From an uncultured Lachnospiraceae bacterium (GTDB lineage: Bacteria; Bacillota; Clostridia; Lachnospirales; Lachnospiraceae), in NCBI GenBank assembly GCA_947629385.1, contig CANRDO010000016.1, positions 1 through 58,672 of the forward strand: a stretch of DNA of 58,672 nt. The letters are read 5' to 3'. A model generated the notes under the pieces. That model searched no databases. It was not told the DNA's origin and saw only the letters and a list, made by a program, of their open reading frames with translations. The position numbers were made by a program, and so were the translations under genes. Below are positions 44,974 through 55,430 of this stretch, piece by piece (the first letter of the stretch is position 1; each line of letters opens with the position of its first letter).

Positions 44974-46116
44974 TTACGACATATCTGACTTTCCTTTCGT
45001 ATACCGCTCAATCTTCTGCTTCTTGTACTGCTGATAGCGTCCCTGCTCGATCGCGTCTCGTATCTCCTCCATCATATGGTTGTAAAAATACAGATTGTGC
45101 AGGACACAGAGCCGCATGCCGAGCATCTCTTTCGCCTTGAGCAGGTGACGGATATAGGCGCGGCTGTAGCTTCGGCAGGCCGGACAGCCGCAGCCCTCCT
45201 CGATCGGGCGGTCGTCCAGCTCGTACTTCGCGTTAAACAGATTCAGCTTGCCATCGTTCGTGTAAACATGTCCGTGTCGGCCGTTGCGGCTCGGGTAGAC
45301 GCAGTCAAAGAAATCGACGCCCCGGTCCACGGCCTCCAGAATATTGACCGGCGTGCCCACTCCCATAAGATAAGTTGGCTTGTCCTCCGGCAGCTCCGGC
45401 ACCACCGCGTCCAGAATACGATACATCTCCTCGTGCGTCTCGCCGACCGCCAGTCCGCCGATCGCGTAGCCATCCAGTTCCAGCTCAGAGATCTGCCGCG
45501 CATGCCCGATACGGATGTCGTCATAGATCGCGCCCTGATTGATCCCGAAAAGCAGCTGATGCGGGTTGATCGTATCCTCCAGATTATTCAGACGGCGCAG
45601 CTCTTCCTTGCAGCGCATGAGCCAGCGCGTCGTCCGATCTACCGAATGCTGCACGTAATCACGCTCCGCCACGCTCGACGGGCACTCATCAAACGCCATC
45701 GCGATCGTCGAAGCCAGATTCGACTGAATCTGTATGCTCTGCTCCGGTCCCATGAAGATCTTCCTCCCGTCGATATGCGACTGGAAGTAGACGCCTTCCT
45801 CCTTGATCTTTCGCAGACTCGCGAGCGAAAACACCTGAAATCCGCCCGAATCCGTCAGGATCGGCCGGTCCCAGTTCATGAAACGGTGCAGTCCGCCCAG
45901 CTTCTTCACGATATGATCGCCCGGCCGCACATGCAGATGGTAAGTGTTCGAAAGCTCCACCTGTGTCCCGATCTCCTTTAAGTCCGTCGTCGCCACAGCG
46001 CCCTTGATCGCGGCCACCGTTCCCACATTCATAAACAGCGGCGTCTGCACCGTGCCGTGCACCGTCTGAAACTCCGCCCGCTTCGCTCTGCCGTCCTTCT
46101 TCAATATCCGATACAT
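44974..46116 (-). CDS. tgt: Queuine tRNA-ribosyltransferase
   Basis: Tgt swaps guanine 34 for preQ1 in tRNAs with GUN anticodons. The 380-residue product has FMNVGTVAAIKGAV, LSNTYHLHVRPG, ILTDSGGFQVFSLA (catalytic Asp), GLAVGETHEEM and the Zn-binding CGCPACRSYSRAYIRHLL. ATG 46116 follows AAAGGAGAGGCAGC; upstream frame is non-family. The GH2 gene begins 27 bases after its stop. Confidence 0.97.
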   Translation of the reverse strand: MYRILKKDGRAKRAEFQTVHGTVQTPLFMNVGTVAAIKGAVATTDLKEIGTQVELSNTYHLHVRPGDHIVKKLGGLHRFMNWDRPILTDSGGFQVFSLASLRKIKEEGVYFQSHIDGRKIFMGPEQSIQIQSNLASTIAMAFDECPSSVAERDYVQHSVDRTTRWLMRCKEELRRLNNLEDTINPHQLLFGINQGAIYDDIRIGHARQISELELDGYAIGGLAVGETHEEMYRILDAVVPELPEDKPTYLMGVGTPVNILEAVDRGVDFFDCVYPSRNGRHGHVYTNDGKLNLFNAKYELDDRPIEEGCGCPACRSYSRAYIRHLLKAKEMLGMRLCVLHNLYFYNHMMEEIRDAIEQGRYQQYKKQKIERYTKGKSDMS

Positions 46117-46259
46117 GCTGCCTCTCCTTTTTGCCTCTTCGCATCCAAGCCTGCGATCATCACACAAAATCCCGATATAAAATATAAAGAAAACAGGCAA
46201 TTTGGTTTTTTCATACAACTCTTCATTTGGAATATAAGTATAAATGGAAATTTTTAATC

Positions 46260-46289
46260 TTGCAAGCACTAAGATAAATGTCGTATAAT
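46260..46289 (+). promoter_or_regulatory. Promoter of the activase gene
   Basis: TTGCAA (46260-46265) and TATAAT (46284-46289) are 18 bases apart. The predicted message starts near 46296, about 230 bases before the start codon. Confidence 0.7.
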
Positions 46290-46295
46290 GTCCGC

Positions 46296-46511
46296 GTAAG
46301 CAATGAGCCGTGCAAAGACAGCGGAGCGTGAAACGTCTGCTTGCAGACAGTTTCACGGGACGGTGGATTTATAGGGCGAATGCCCGTGATCGAGCCGGAG
46401 CAAAGCGAAGGCGAGATCGGCACGGCTCAATGAGCCACTCACGAGCATCTGTACTTTGGCGACGGATGATAGGGCGAATGCCTATATTTATCTCTTTTTC
46501 TGGGAATTTTA
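46296..46511 (+). ncRNA. Long structured 5' leader of the activase gene
   Basis: An outer stem pairs GAGCCGTGC (46305-46313) with GCACGGCTC (46420-46428). Inside, GTGAAAC-GTCTGC (46328-46340) pairs with GCAGAC-A-GTTTCAC (46343-46356). GATC-GA-GCC (46388-46396) pairs with GGC-GA-GATC (46410-46418), with tandem G-A mismatches. The 14-base phrase ATAGGGCGAATGCC occurs twice (46371-46384 and 46469-46482). The gap to the start codon holds no gene. It may be a cis-regulatory RNA; no known class is recognised. Confidence 0.55.
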
Positions 46512-46527
46512 TAAGGAGGCATTTATT

Positions 46528-49500
46528 TTGTCTACGAATACATCAGCAGCAAATTCCATCCACACACTCGGAATCGACATCGGCTCCACGACAGTCAAGG
46601 TGGCTGTGCTAAGCCCTTCCCGGGAGCTCTTGTTCTCTGACTATAAGCGACATTTCGCAAACATCCGCGAGACGCTCTCCGATCTAATCGGCGAGGCGTC
46701 AGGTCAGCTCGGCGATGTTAGGGTGTCCCCCGTCATCACCGGCTCCGGCGGACTCGCGCTTGCCAACCATCTGGAAATCCCATTCGTTCAGGAGGTGATC
46801 GCGGTCGCGTCCTCTCTGGAACAGTACATACCTCAGACGGACGTAGCGATCGAGCTCGGCGGCGAGGACGCCAAGATCATCTACTTTGAAAACGGCAACG
46901 TCGAACAGCGCATGAACGGCATCTGCGCGGGCGGCACAGGCTCCTTCATCGACCAGATGGCCTCTCTCCTGCAGACGGACGCGGCCGGGCTGAACGAGTA
47001 CGCGAAGAACTATTCTTCCCTGTATTCAATCGCGGCGCGCTGCGGCGTGTTTGCGAAATCCGATATCCAGCCGCTGATCAACGACGGCGCGACGAAGGAA
47101 GACCTCTCCGCCTCCATTTTCCAGGCGGTCGTAAACCAGACCATCAGCGGTCTTGCCTGCGGCAAACCGATCCGCGGACATGTCACGTTCCTCGGCGGTC
47201 CGCTCCACTTCCTGTCCGAGCTGCGGCAGGCGTTCATCCGCACGCTCCATCTCGACAGTGAGCACGCGATTGAGCCGGAAAATTCCCATCTGTTCGCTGC
47301 GATCGGTTCCGCGCTGAACGCAAAGCCGGAAGTGAACACGACGCTCGGCGCGCTGCGGGAGAAGCTCTCCGGACCGATCCACATGGAATTTGAGGTCGCG
47401 CGCATGGAGCCGCTGTTCGCCTCCCAGGAGGATTACGACCACTTTATCGCGCGCCAGAGCTGCCACCGCGTGGCGACCGGAAGCCTTGCCGAGTACAAGG
47501 GCAACTGCTATCTCGGCATCGACGCAGGCTCCACGACGACGAAGGCCGCGCTCGTCAGCGAGGACGGCACGCTTTTGTACTCTTTCTACAGCAACAACAA
47601 CGGCAATCCACTGCGCACGACGATCACGGCGGTTCAGGACATCTACCGACAGCTGCCAACGGACGCGCGGATCGCCTGGTCCTGCTCGACGGGCTACGGC
47701 GAGGCGCTCATCAAGGCCGCGCTCTTGCTCGACGAGGGCGAGGTTGAGACAGTCTCGCACTACTACGCCGCTTCGTTCTTTGATCCGGAAGTCGACTGCA
47801 TCCTCGACATCGGCGGTCAGGACATGAAGTGCATCAAGATCAAAAATCACACGGTTGACAGCGTTCAGCTCAACGAGGCCTGCTCCTCGGGCTGCGGCTC
47901 CTTCATCGAGACATTCGCAAAGTCCCTAAACTATTCTGTGCAGGATTTCGCGAAAGCGGCGCTTTTCGCAAAGCATCCGATCGATCTCGGCACACGCTGC
48001 ACCGTGTTCATGAATTCCAAGGTGAAGCAGGCCCAGAAGGAAGGCGCGGAGGTGTCCGACATCTCGGCCGGGCTTGCCTATTCCGTGATTAAAAACGCAT
48101 TATATAAAGTCATCAAGGTGTCCGACGCCTCCGAGCTCGGACGCCACATTGTCGTGCAGGGCGGCACCTTCTACAACGACGGCGTCCTGCGAAGCTTCGA
48201 GCGCATCGCGGGCTGCGAAGCGATCCGCCCGGACATCGCCGGCATCATGGGCGCGTTCGGCGCGGCGCTGATCGCGCGCGAGCGCTACAAGGAGGGCGCG
48301 CAGACGACGATGCTCTCCAGCGAGCGCATCGACGCGCTGCAGTACACGACGACCATGGCGAAGTGCAAGGGCTGCACGAACCAGTGCCGCCTGACGATCA
48401 ACCGTTTTTCCGGCGGCCGCCAGTACGTCAGCGGCAACCGCTGCGAACGCGGCATCGGCAAGGAGCGCAACAAGGATCACGTGCCGAACCTGTTTGAGTT
48501 CAAGAATAAGCTGCTCTTCTCCTACGAGCCGCTTCCTGAGGACGAGGCGGAGCGCGGCATCGTCGGCATTCCGCGTGTCCTGAACATGTATGAAAATTAC
48601 CCATTCTGGTTCCGTTTCTTCACAGAATTGAAGTACCGGGTGATCCTCTCGCCGCCGAGCACGCGCAAGATCTACGAGCTCGGCATCGAGTCCATCCCGA
48701 GCGAGTCGGAGTGTTATCCGGCCAAGCTCGCGCACGGTCATGTGGAGTGGCTGCTGCGCAAGGGCATCAAGTACATATTCTATCCGTGCATCCCGTATGA
48801 GCGCACGGAATTCGCGGACGCGCCGAACCACTATAACTGCCCGATCGTCACCTCGTACGCGGAGAACATCAAGAACAATGTGGAAGGTCTGCGCGATCCG
48901 TCCATCCGTTTCGAGAACCCGTTTATCGCGTTCACGAATCTGGACACCGTGACAAGCCGCCTGAAAGATGCGTTCCCGGACATTCCGGCGAACGAGGTCG
49001 TCGCCGCGGCGAAAGCCGGATGGGAGGAACTCGCCCACACGCGCGAGGCGATGTACGAGAAGGGCCAGGAGACTTTGAAATATCTTGAGGAGACCGGCCG
49101 CCATGGGATCGTGCTCGCGGGCCGCCCCTACCATATCGACGGCGAGATCAACCACGGCATCCCGGAGCTGATCAATTCCTTTGGAATGGCGGTGCTGACC
49201 GAGGACTCGATCTCCAATCTGAGCCCGGTGGAGCGCCCGTTGATGGTGCTCGATCAGTGGATGTACCACAGCCGTCTCTACGCGGCGGCAAATTTCGTCA
49301 AGACGCGCGAGGATCTCAATCTGATCCAGTTAAACTCCTTCGGCTGCGGACTGGACGCGGTCACGACGGACGAGGTCAACGATATCCTCTCGAATTCCGG
49401 CAAAATCTACACCTGCCTGAAGATCGACGAGGTCAATAATCTGGGCGCCGCGAAGATCCGCATACGCTCTCTCATCGCCGCAATCCGCGTGCGCACACAG

Positions 49501-50829
49501 CATGACCTGGAGCCGCGCAGGATCGTCCCGGCGAACATCAACCGTGTCATCTTCACGAAAGAGATGCGTAAGGAGTACACAATCCTCTGCCCGCAGATGT
49601 CCCCAATCCACTTCCGCATGCTGGAAGCGGCGATGAACGCGAGCGGATATCATATCGAGCTGTTGAGAAACGACAACCGCAAGGCGATCGATACCGGCCT
49701 GAAGTACGTCAACAACGACGCCTGCTATCCGTCCCTGATGGTGGTCGGACAGGTGATGGACGCCCTGCTCTCCGGGAAATATGACCTGAGCCGAACAGCC
49801 GTGATCATGACGCAGACTGGCGGCGGCTGCCGCGCGTCGAACTACGTCGGTTTCATCCGCCGCGCCCTGCAGAAGGCCGGCATCCCGAACGTCCCGGTTA
49901 TCTCGCTGAACCTGAGCAGCCTCGAGAGCAATCCCGGTTTCACGCTCAGCTACCAGCTCATCAAGCGCTGCATGTTCGCGCTCGTGTTCGGCGATATTTT
50001 CATGCGCTGCCTCTACCGCATGCGCCCATATGAGAAAGAGCCGGGCTCGGCGAACGCGCTGTTTCAGCGCTGGGAGGACCGCTGCTGCGAGTTTGTCTCC
50101 GGAAAACCGTCCTACACCGCGTTCAAGAAGATGTGCCGTGAAATCGTCCACGATTTCGACACTCTCCCGATTACCGACGAGCAGAAACCGAAGGTCGGCG
50201 TGGTCGGCGAGATCCTCGTGAAATTCATGCCAGCGGCGAACAATCATCTGGTCGATCTGCTGGAGTCGGAGGGCGCGCAGGCAGTCGTCCCCGACCTGAT
50301 GGATTTCCTGCTCTACTGCTTCTATAATCAGAATTTCAAGAGCGAGTACCTCGGGACAAAGAAAAAATCCGCGATGATCGCGAATTTCGGAATCTATGTT
50401 CTCGAGAAGCTTCGTTCCGCGGCCGCTGCGGAGCTGGAGAAGAGCATTCACTTCGACCCGCCCACCCAGATCTGGCGTCTGGGCGACATGGCGAAGGACA
50501 TCGTCTCACTCGGCAACCAGACCGGCGAGGGCTGGTTCCTGACCGGCGAGATGCTCGAGTTGATCCACTCCGGCGTCAACAATATCGTCTGCACGCAGCC
50601 GTTCGCCTGCCTGCCGAATCACGTGGTCGGCAAGGGCGTCATCAAGGAACTGCGCCGCCAGTACCCGCTGTCGAACATCGTCGCAATTGACTACGATCCG
50701 GGCGCCAGCGAGGTCAACCAGCTCAACCGCATCAAGCTGATGCTCTCCACCGCGCAGAAAAGACTGAAAGAAGCGGACGCTGCGACAGGATCAGAAGCGA
50801 AAGCGGAAGCAGCGGCGTCGAACGCATAG
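46528..50829 (+). CDS. Giant acyl-CoA dehydratase activase-like protein (HgdC/BadF type)
   Basis: The 1433-residue protein has two tandem ASKHA activase modules: [15 protein letters not shown] with [13 protein letters not shown], then [15 protein letters not shown] with [13 protein letters not shown], the cysteine segment that binds a [4Fe-4S] cluster between subunits in HgdC. A DUF2229-type region follows, with a [15 protein letters not shown] cysteine set, and a C-terminal dehydratase-like part ([17 protein letters not shown]). Known relatives transfer single electrons, driven by ATP, to 2-hydroxyacyl-CoA dehydratases or benzoyl-CoA reductase; the partner and substrate here are unknown. The start is TTG 46528 after ATAAGGAGG; the tail is Ala/Glu-rich. 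No classical HgdAB pair is adjacent. Confidence 0.88.
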   Translation: MSTNTSAANSIHTLGIDIGSTTVKVAVLSPSRELLFSDYKRHFANIRETLSDLIGEASGQLGDVRVSPVITGSGGLALANHLEIPFVQEVIAVASSLEQYIPQTDVAIELGGEDAKIIYFENGNVEQRMNGICAGGTGSFIDQMASLLQTDAAGLNEYAKNYSSLYSIAARCGVFAKSDIQPLINDGATKEDLSASIFQAVVNQTISGLACGKPIRGHVTFLGGPLHFLSELRQAFIRTLHLDSEHAIEPENSHLFAAIGSALNAKPEVNTTLGALREKLSGPIHMEFEVARMEPLFASQEDYDHFIARQSCHRVATGSLAEYKGNCYLGIDAGSTTTKAALVSEDGTLLYSFYSNNNGNPLRTTITAVQDIYRQLPTDARIAWSCSTGYGEALIKAALLLDEGEVETVSHYYAASFFDPEVDCILDIGGQDMKCIKIKNHTVDSVQLNEACSSGCGSFIETFAKSLNYSVQDFAKAALFAKHPIDLGTRCTVFMNSKVKQAQKEGAEVSDISAGLAYSVIKNALYKVIKVSDASELGRHIVVQGGTFYNDGVLRSFERIAGCEAIRPDIAGIMGAFGAALIARERYKEGAQTTMLSSERIDALQYTTTMAKCKGCTNQCRLTINRFSGGRQYVSGNRCERGIGKERNKDHVPNLFEFKNKLLFSYEPLPEDEAERGIVGIPRVLNMYENYPFWFRFFTELKYRVILSPPSTRKIYELGIESIPSESECYPAKLAHGHVEWLLRKGIKYIFYPCIPYERTEFADAPNHYNCPIVTSYAENIKNNVEGLRDPSIRFENPFIAFTNLDTVTSRLKDAFPDIPANEVVAAAKAGWEELAHTREAMYEKGQETLKYLEETGRHGIVLAGRPYHIDGEINHGIPELINSFGMAVLTEDSISNLSPVERPLMVLDQWMYHSRLYAAANFVKTREDLNLIQLNSFGCGLDAVTTDEVNDILSNSGKIYTCLKIDEVNNLGAAKIRIRSLIAAIRVRTQHDLEPRRIVPANINRVIFTKEMRKEYTILCPQMSPIHFRMLEAAMNASGYHIELLRNDNRKAIDTGLKYVNNDACYPSLMVVGQVMDALLSGKYDLSRTAVIMTQTGGGCRASNYVGFIRRALQKAGIPNVPVISLNLSSLESNPGFTLSYQLIKRCMFALVFGDIFMRCLYRMRPYEKEPGSANALFQRWEDRCCEFVSGKPSYTAFKKMCREIVHDFDTLPITDEQKPKVGVVGEILVKFMPAANNHLVDLLESEGAQAVVPDLMDFLLYCFYNQNFKSEYLGTKKKSAMIANFGIYVLEKLRSAAAAELEKSIHFDPPTQIWRLGDMAKDIVSLGNQTGEGWFLTGEMLELIHSGVNNIVCTQPFACLPNHVVGKGVIKELRRQYPLSNIVAIDYDPGASEVNQLNRIKLMLSTAQKRLKEADAATGSEAKAEAAASNA

Positions 50830-50832
50830 CGG

Positions 50833-50865
50833 AGTCGCCCCATCCATATAACGGTTGGGGCGACT
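50833..50865 (+). terminator. Hairpin after the activase gene
   Basis: AGTCGCCCC (50833-50841) pairs with GGGGCGACT (50857-50865). No real U-tract follows, so termination is weak or the hairpin has another use. It also lies just past the broken AbiEii remnant. Confidence 0.55.
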
Positions 50866-50882
50866 TAGGAGATTTTGCAACT

Positions 50883-51172
50883 ATTCCAACTCATGTATTT
50901 CTTCTTGAAGTTTTTCAAGGAATTTTTCTCCAATCCAGGATCAAATCTATATCCTCGGAAAATCTTTCGATGGCATGGTACGATTTAGATAAACTTGTCC
51001 CACCTTTGAAAACAAATGCATTCCTATATCTACAATCATGAAACAGATGATCCAGCATAAAACATACCCAAAAGTCTTTCTCAATTACACTGGGCTGCAT
51101 TCCCATCGAAATTGCAGTAGCCTGGAACAATTCTGCCCTATCCTTTATCTGTAATTTAGCAACTTTCTTCAT
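50883..51172 (-). pseudogene. AbiEii-type nucleotidyltransferase toxin, broken remnant
   Basis: The 85-residue open part (51172-50915) holds the AbiEii start: AISMGMQPSVIEKDFWVCFML, then AFVFKGGTSLSK and RFSEDIDLIL, the nucleotidyltransferase GG-x-S and D-x-D motifs. It stops shortly after, whereas family members have 250-300 residues. In the next frame (50883-50934) comes GEKFLEKLQEEIHELE and a stop, which looks like a C-terminal tail. An internal deletion with a frameshift is the best explanation. Its start overlaps the stop of the antitoxin-like gene. Confidence 0.7.
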
Positions 51173-51777
51173 TATTCAGCGCACACCTTTCTGATTACTA
51201 CATAGATCCATTCACTTACATCCGTTGTTTCCTTTAACATCTTTTTCTTTTCCGCTTCAGGCAATCTTCTTTTTAAATGTAGTATAATACTGTCATCAAT
51301 CCTCTCTTTTCCCAATGTTTTTAATGCCTCAACGACCAAAGTGGTTGTCTCAGACATAAATGAAATCTCTCTGTTCGCACGATGCTTAAAAGACAGCGTA
51401 ATATTGCCCCACGAATATTCTCTATAAGGTCCATCACTGATATAGGACCAAACAACCGGAACTTGTGTAGATAGTCCCAGCTTATTTAATGCTACATCTC
51501 CGCAGGGGGCAATGGTCCAATGAAAACTCCTGGCAATAGCATATGCTATCGTATCGGGATTTGCAGGAAGATATTCTTTAAGCAACTTACTATACACCGG
51601 TTTTTCATACACTCCGTCCATAATTCTTCGTATACTTTTTTCTTCAACTTGTCTTCCAAGACATTTTCTGACAGTTGTTGTTGTCGCAATATCCGTAAAA
51701 TCTGATGTCAAGAATACTGTTCCCGGTTCAGCCAACTCTATCCTCTTCTTTATTTCTGTATATATTCCACTTGCCAT
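51172..51777 (-). CDS. AbiEi/DUF6088-type antitoxin
   Basis: The 201-residue protein has an N-terminal winged helix (LTSDFTDIATTTTVRKCLGRQVEEKSI, RIMDGVYEKP) and a C-terminal AbiEi-like domain with ALNKLGLSTQVP and ITLSFKHRANREISFMS. Type IV AbiE antitoxins repress their operon and counter a nucleotidyltransferase toxin. Here the antitoxin is intact and the toxin is broken, so the pair is probably inactive as a defence system. Confidence 0.8.
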   Translation of the reverse strand: MASGIYTEIKKRIELAEPGTVFLTSDFTDIATTTTVRKCLGRQVEEKSIRRIMDGVYEKPVYSKLLKEYLPANPDTIAYAIARSFHWTIAPCGDVALNKLGLSTQVPVVWSYISDGPYREYSWGNITLSFKHRANREISFMSETTTLVVEALKTLGKERIDDSIILHLKRRLPEAEKKKMLKETTDVSEWIYVVIRKVCAE

Positions 51778-52223
51778 AAAACCACTCTCCTTGCTTTGTC
51801 ACGATTATTATGCAATTTTCGTGACAGTTTTTCAACTTGTTTTTTCGAATCCAGATTATATACCGAGCCCATAGTCGGCGCCACCCATAATGTGACACAC
51901 CCGGAACCGATTCTTCTCAATCAGCTCCGGGTGTACGTTTTCTCATGTGGTTTCTCATTCTTTGCCAATAATCTTTTCGATATTTTTCATACATTCTCAT
52001 CCGCCGACGATTTCTAATCCATCCGGAAACTCGCGTATGACAAGGACGCTGGCATTAGTCAACCGATACAGCCGAAACAGGAAAGAAACATCGAGTGCAC
52101 ATTCCGGATGTGCATTTTGAATTTTGTTTCAAATTTCAGGTGAACCTTGGAGGCAAAATCCAGAAATACATGCCCTTGCAAAAATGATTGCTCTCCATGA
52201 TAATTGTATATACATTTATTTCA
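51778..52223. other. 446-base gap with a hairpin and possible coding remnants
   Basis: ACACCCGGA (51897-51905) pairs with TCCGGGTGT (51926-51934), followed by ACGTTTTCTC on the plus strand. On the minus strand a short frame around 52080-52010 reads LYRLTNASVLVIREFPDG and stops soon after; it may be the tail of a lost gene, not recognised. Nothing else is supported. Confidence 0.4.
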
Positions 52224-53393
52224 TTACCAAAGCGGATTTTCTGGCTCGCCGTCTTTATACTTTGCAAAAATATAATATACTGCAATCATATCCGTTTCAT
52301 CATATCCAATTGCCAAATAATATCCATCTAAAATCTTCCTAAACTCAAGCGATTTGTATGGGTAAGAATTATCATAATATACCCTGTTATTCTCAATCCA
52401 ATATTCCGTTTTATATGCTTCTTTAGATGTATCTTTATATGTGATATTTCCATTTGTATTCTGAAAAATGCCGTATTGATACTGATTTGATTCGTCATAT
52501 TTATAATAAATCCAGTCTGCATATCCATGCTCTGTCATATCCATCCGCAACCATTCGCCTGGAAGAATCTCCTTCATGTCATCGTCTGTCTGCATCGGAA
52601 AATCCTCCATATGATCCATCATATATCGGTATCTTTCATTCTGGGAATCACGGTCAAAAAATTCATAGACAGCTTCTTCTGGCGTATCAATGATATCTTT
52701 TTGTTCTTGTCTTTTCTTGCATTCCTCCATTTTATCCGTGGAATCTGCATAATCACCGATAAGTCCGAATTGCTGATATGCAGAATAATAATCCTCTTTT
52801 TCAAACAATTCCATTGCATTGTCATATATCGTTTTATTGTATGGCTCCGTAATTTCTGAAAAGCCATTTGCTGAAATGGTAAAATTGTATTTCGAGTTTC
52901 CGATATAGATGATACATCGCAAATCATCACCGTAAAGTAAATAATTCCATATCTGTCTGTATGAATATGGTTGATCTTCAAATGAAAGAGATAAGTCTCC
53001 ATTTGGAGCTTCACCCGTCAATGTATAATCAAATATGTGGTCATCTATCTTAATTTTTAACGCTATTTCGTCTTCATCGAAATATACAGCCTTTGTGCGC
53101 CCATATTCAAGAAGGCGAAAAACAAACCTATGTGAATTAACCATATAGTACATATAGCCCTTCAATTCAGAGCTTGCAGTTGCCGTGTTACTGAAATCCC
53201 CAACTATATATGTCCTTACACATTCATCGCCAGTTGGATCACCGAACTCGTCCACCGTTTGCTCTAAAGACCAATCTCCAACGGTATCAGTAGTAACAAC
53301 ATCTTCGTCGGCTACATCTTTCGCATTGACTGAAGTAGCAAACAGGCACAGCCAACTTGTGATAAAAATAAAAAAAATTCGTTTCTTCCACAT
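52224..53393 (-). CDS. Secreted protein with a TPR-like segment
   Basis: The 389-residue protein has a signal peptide (MWKKRIFFIFITSWLCLFAT, cleavage likely after VNA). The middle, YDNAMELFEKEDYYSAYQQF, is a TPR-like helical hairpin often seen in Firmicutes surface proteins. The rest is beta-rich and acidic, with many Tyr. I do not recognise the family. The composition is AT-rich compared with the left part of the window. No lipobox is seen. Confidence 0.65.
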   Translation of the reverse strand: MWKKRIFFIFITSWLCLFATSVNAKDVADEDVVTTDTVGDWSLEQTVDEFGDPTGDECVRTYIVGDFSNTATASSELKGYMYYMVNSHRFVFRLLEYGRTKAVYFDEDEIALKIKIDDHIFDYTLTGEAPNGDLSLSFEDQPYSYRQIWNYLLYGDDLRCIIYIGNSKYNFTISANGFSEITEPYNKTIYDNAMELFEKEDYYSAYQQFGLIGDYADSTDKMEECKKRQEQKDIIDTPEEAVYEFFDRDSQNERYRYMMDHMEDFPMQTDDDMKEILPGEWLRMDMTEHGYADWIYYKYDESNQYQYGIFQNTNGNITYKDTSKEAYKTEYWIENNRVYYDNSYPYKSLEFRKILDGYYLAIGYDETDMIAVYYIFAKYKDGEPENPLW

Positions 53394-53948
53394 TGTGTTT
53401 TCTCCTATTCCTCACGGATTGCTATTTCTGAAAACAATTATTTTGCATTCCCCACTATATCTCACTGTTCGGCAATACATTTGTTTCCAATTTATTATAT
53501 CAAAAGCATCCTCTGCTTTCAACCGCATAATGCAATTCAAAATAATATTTATGCAACTATAAATAATATAAATTCCAAGTAATCTGCTGCATCTTATGTG
53601 TGCCCGCGACCAGTAAAAGAGATCTCGTCAACTATTTCTTGTAACGATTTTTATGTACATTCGCTCAGAAAAGTTATCTCAATTTTTTGTTTGTCATCAA
53701 AAATTGGTACATTAAATCGGTAAGTTCCTATCTCCAATCATCAAAAGAGAGCCGGTTTCCCGACTCTCCCGTAAGACTTGATTGCTATATCAGTATAACA
53801 TTCCTGCTTTAATTTTTGAAACAGCCATTTTGACCTCCTGTAAAATTCAATTGACCGATCAAAGAGCAAGAATAATTCATAGTAGATTTCCGTCAGTATC
53901 GTAAAACGCATCGCAGTACACAAGTCTCCCAGAAATTTTCCCTAAAAT
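53394..53948. other. 555-base gap with a 12-codon ORF and terminator
   Basis: On the minus strand ACAGGAGGTCAAA stands before ATG 53828, which opens a 12-codon frame (MAVSKIKAGMLY) ending at 53790. It is followed by a GAGAG-x-CGG-GAAA-CCG-x-CTCTC hairpin (53768-53747) and TTTTG. This may be a leader peptide or the head of a lost gene. A 60-codon frame at 53923-53741 overlaps it but has no ribosome binding site. The remainder (53394-53740) is AT-rich and shows no gene. Confidence 0.45.
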
Positions 53949-54473
53949 TTACTTTATGTGTTTCGATAAGTACAATACAAGATCATCGTCATTACAGCAA
54001 TCACGATACGGCTCGCAGATCTGATCTTTATACCAGACGCCGCTCCCGTCCGGAATGTATCCTCGCTTGACATACATTCTCTGGGCGCTTCCGTATCCGC
54101 TGTGCAGTCCCACTCCGAGATATATCACGTCCGAATAAGAGAATGCGATCTGTTCCGCAAGATCCATAAGTTTGCCGCCAATTCCTCTGCGCCTGTATTT
54201 CTCCAGAACACCGAAGTCAACGATCTCCGCATATCCTCGATTTGCATACGCGCCCCACTTGGAATCAGGATATACGTTAATATATCCGGCAATATTACCA
54301 TTCCATTCGGCAACCAGTGTGATCGCTTTGCCCTCGGCCTGGTGTTTCAGCCGCATTTCGTATTTGTCTATTGTCGCATCCCAGCCCTGCGCAATTTCTT
54401 CGTCTGTAATGATTTGGGCATCGCTCTGCTGCAAATCTCGAATTACAATTCCATTTTTATCATAATAGACCAT
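53949..54473 (-). CDS. GNAT-family N-acetyltransferase
   Basis: The 174-residue protein has the acetyl-CoA binding motif A, EKYRRRGIGGKLMDLAEQ, preceded by GYAEIVDFGVL, and a late GYGSAQRMYVKRGYIPDG. These match GNAT acetyltransferases acting on small molecules or protein termini; the acceptor is unknown. It is a single gene followed by the 12-codon ORF region. Confidence 0.88.
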   Translation of the reverse strand: MVYYDKNGIVIRDLQQSDAQIITDEEIAQGWDATIDKYEMRLKHQAEGKAITLVAEWNGNIAGYINVYPDSKWGAYANRGYAEIVDFGVLEKYRRRGIGGKLMDLAEQIAFSYSDVIYLGVGLHSGYGSAQRMYVKRGYIPDGSGVWYKDQICEPYRDCCNDDDLVLYLSKHIK

Positions 54474-54554
54474 GCCCTTATCTCCTTAATTTACGATTTT
54501 TACTTTAAATATATCAAAAACGCCCCTGCTTTCAACCGCACAAATGCACATGTA

Positions 54555-55295
54555 CTAGATTTTTCTCTCCATCACCCAGGCAAACGCTTTCGCCATTCTC
54601 CATTCCGGATCCCTGAAATGATTTCCCGGATTCCATTCCAGTGTGCAGTCTGTGCCGCGCTCTTTCAGCAGGCCGTAAGCCTGACGGATCTTTTCTCCTA
54701 CAGAAGCCATAACAAGATTCCGCGTTTTTTCCTCTTTATCCCCAAGACTGAGATAAACAGCGGGACATTTGATTTCATGGGCTTTCATATATTCCGTAAA
54801 TTTCGGGAACCAGATAGATGGAGACGCCGCGGCCACTCCCTGAAAGAAATCTGTCTGATACACGGCCCACAGCGCAAAAAGTCCGGCCAGCGAATAACCG
54901 CCGATATAATATTTCCTGTTCTTGTCCGTGCAGTATTTTCGCACCGCAGAGAGTGTGTTCAAAGCACCTTCTCCAAACCCCTCTTTGCCGAAAACGGCAG
55001 GCGCTTCCCATGGGGAAAGGTCCCTGTTCCAATTGTCAACCTTCATGGCTATCAGTCTGAATTCTTTCTCTGTATTTTCTTTGATGCTGTCATATTCATT
55101 TTTTATTGTTCCGATATCGTGATCGCCCGCCATCTGTATCAAAACGGTTTCTGCTATTGGATTTCCATACCCAATCACATCCATGATAGATTCCCTTCCC
55201 TTATCAAAACGTCTTCCGTCGACAATCGTCTGTGCATGCCGTCCACAAATGATCTCATATAGGAAACGCTTCACTATCAGGGCCAAATGAATCAA
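54555..55295 (-). CDS. Alpha/beta-hydrolase, esterase-like
   Basis: The 246-residue protein has the nucleophile elbow GGYSLAGLFALWA (G-x-S-x-G), SPSIWFPKF, and a late His in NPGNHFRD, an order seen in feruloyl-esterase-like (esterase D) hydrolases. There is no signal peptide, so it is cytoplasmic. ATG 55184 is an alternative start that would remove 37 residues of unclear match. The substrate is not known. Confidence 0.7.
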   Translation of the reverse strand: MIHLALIVKRFLYEIICGRHAQTIVDGRRFDKGRESIMDVIGYGNPIAETVLIQMAGDHDIGTIKNEYDSIKENTEKEFRLIAMKVDNWNRDLSPWEAPAVFGKEGFGEGALNTLSAVRKYCTDKNRKYYIGGYSLAGLFALWAVYQTDFFQGVAAASPSIWFPKFTEYMKAHEIKCPAVYLSLGDKEEKTRNLVMASVGEKIRQAYGLLKERGTDCTLEWNPGNHFRDPEWRMAKAFAWVMERKI

Positions 55296-55430
55296 TAATC
55301 ATTTTGCTTCCTCCAAAAAACTCTGTTATTTCCATCTCGCAGATAGTCATCAGAATAATGCCAATAATTCTGTCAGATTTCTTATTTCATAATCGGCCTG
55401 TTCATTTTCATGGTCCTTCCAAACTTGAAA

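Noticed and set aside
53741..53923. 60-codon minus-strand gene
   Set aside because: It lacks a ribosome binding site and overlaps the better-supported 12-codon ORF and terminator.
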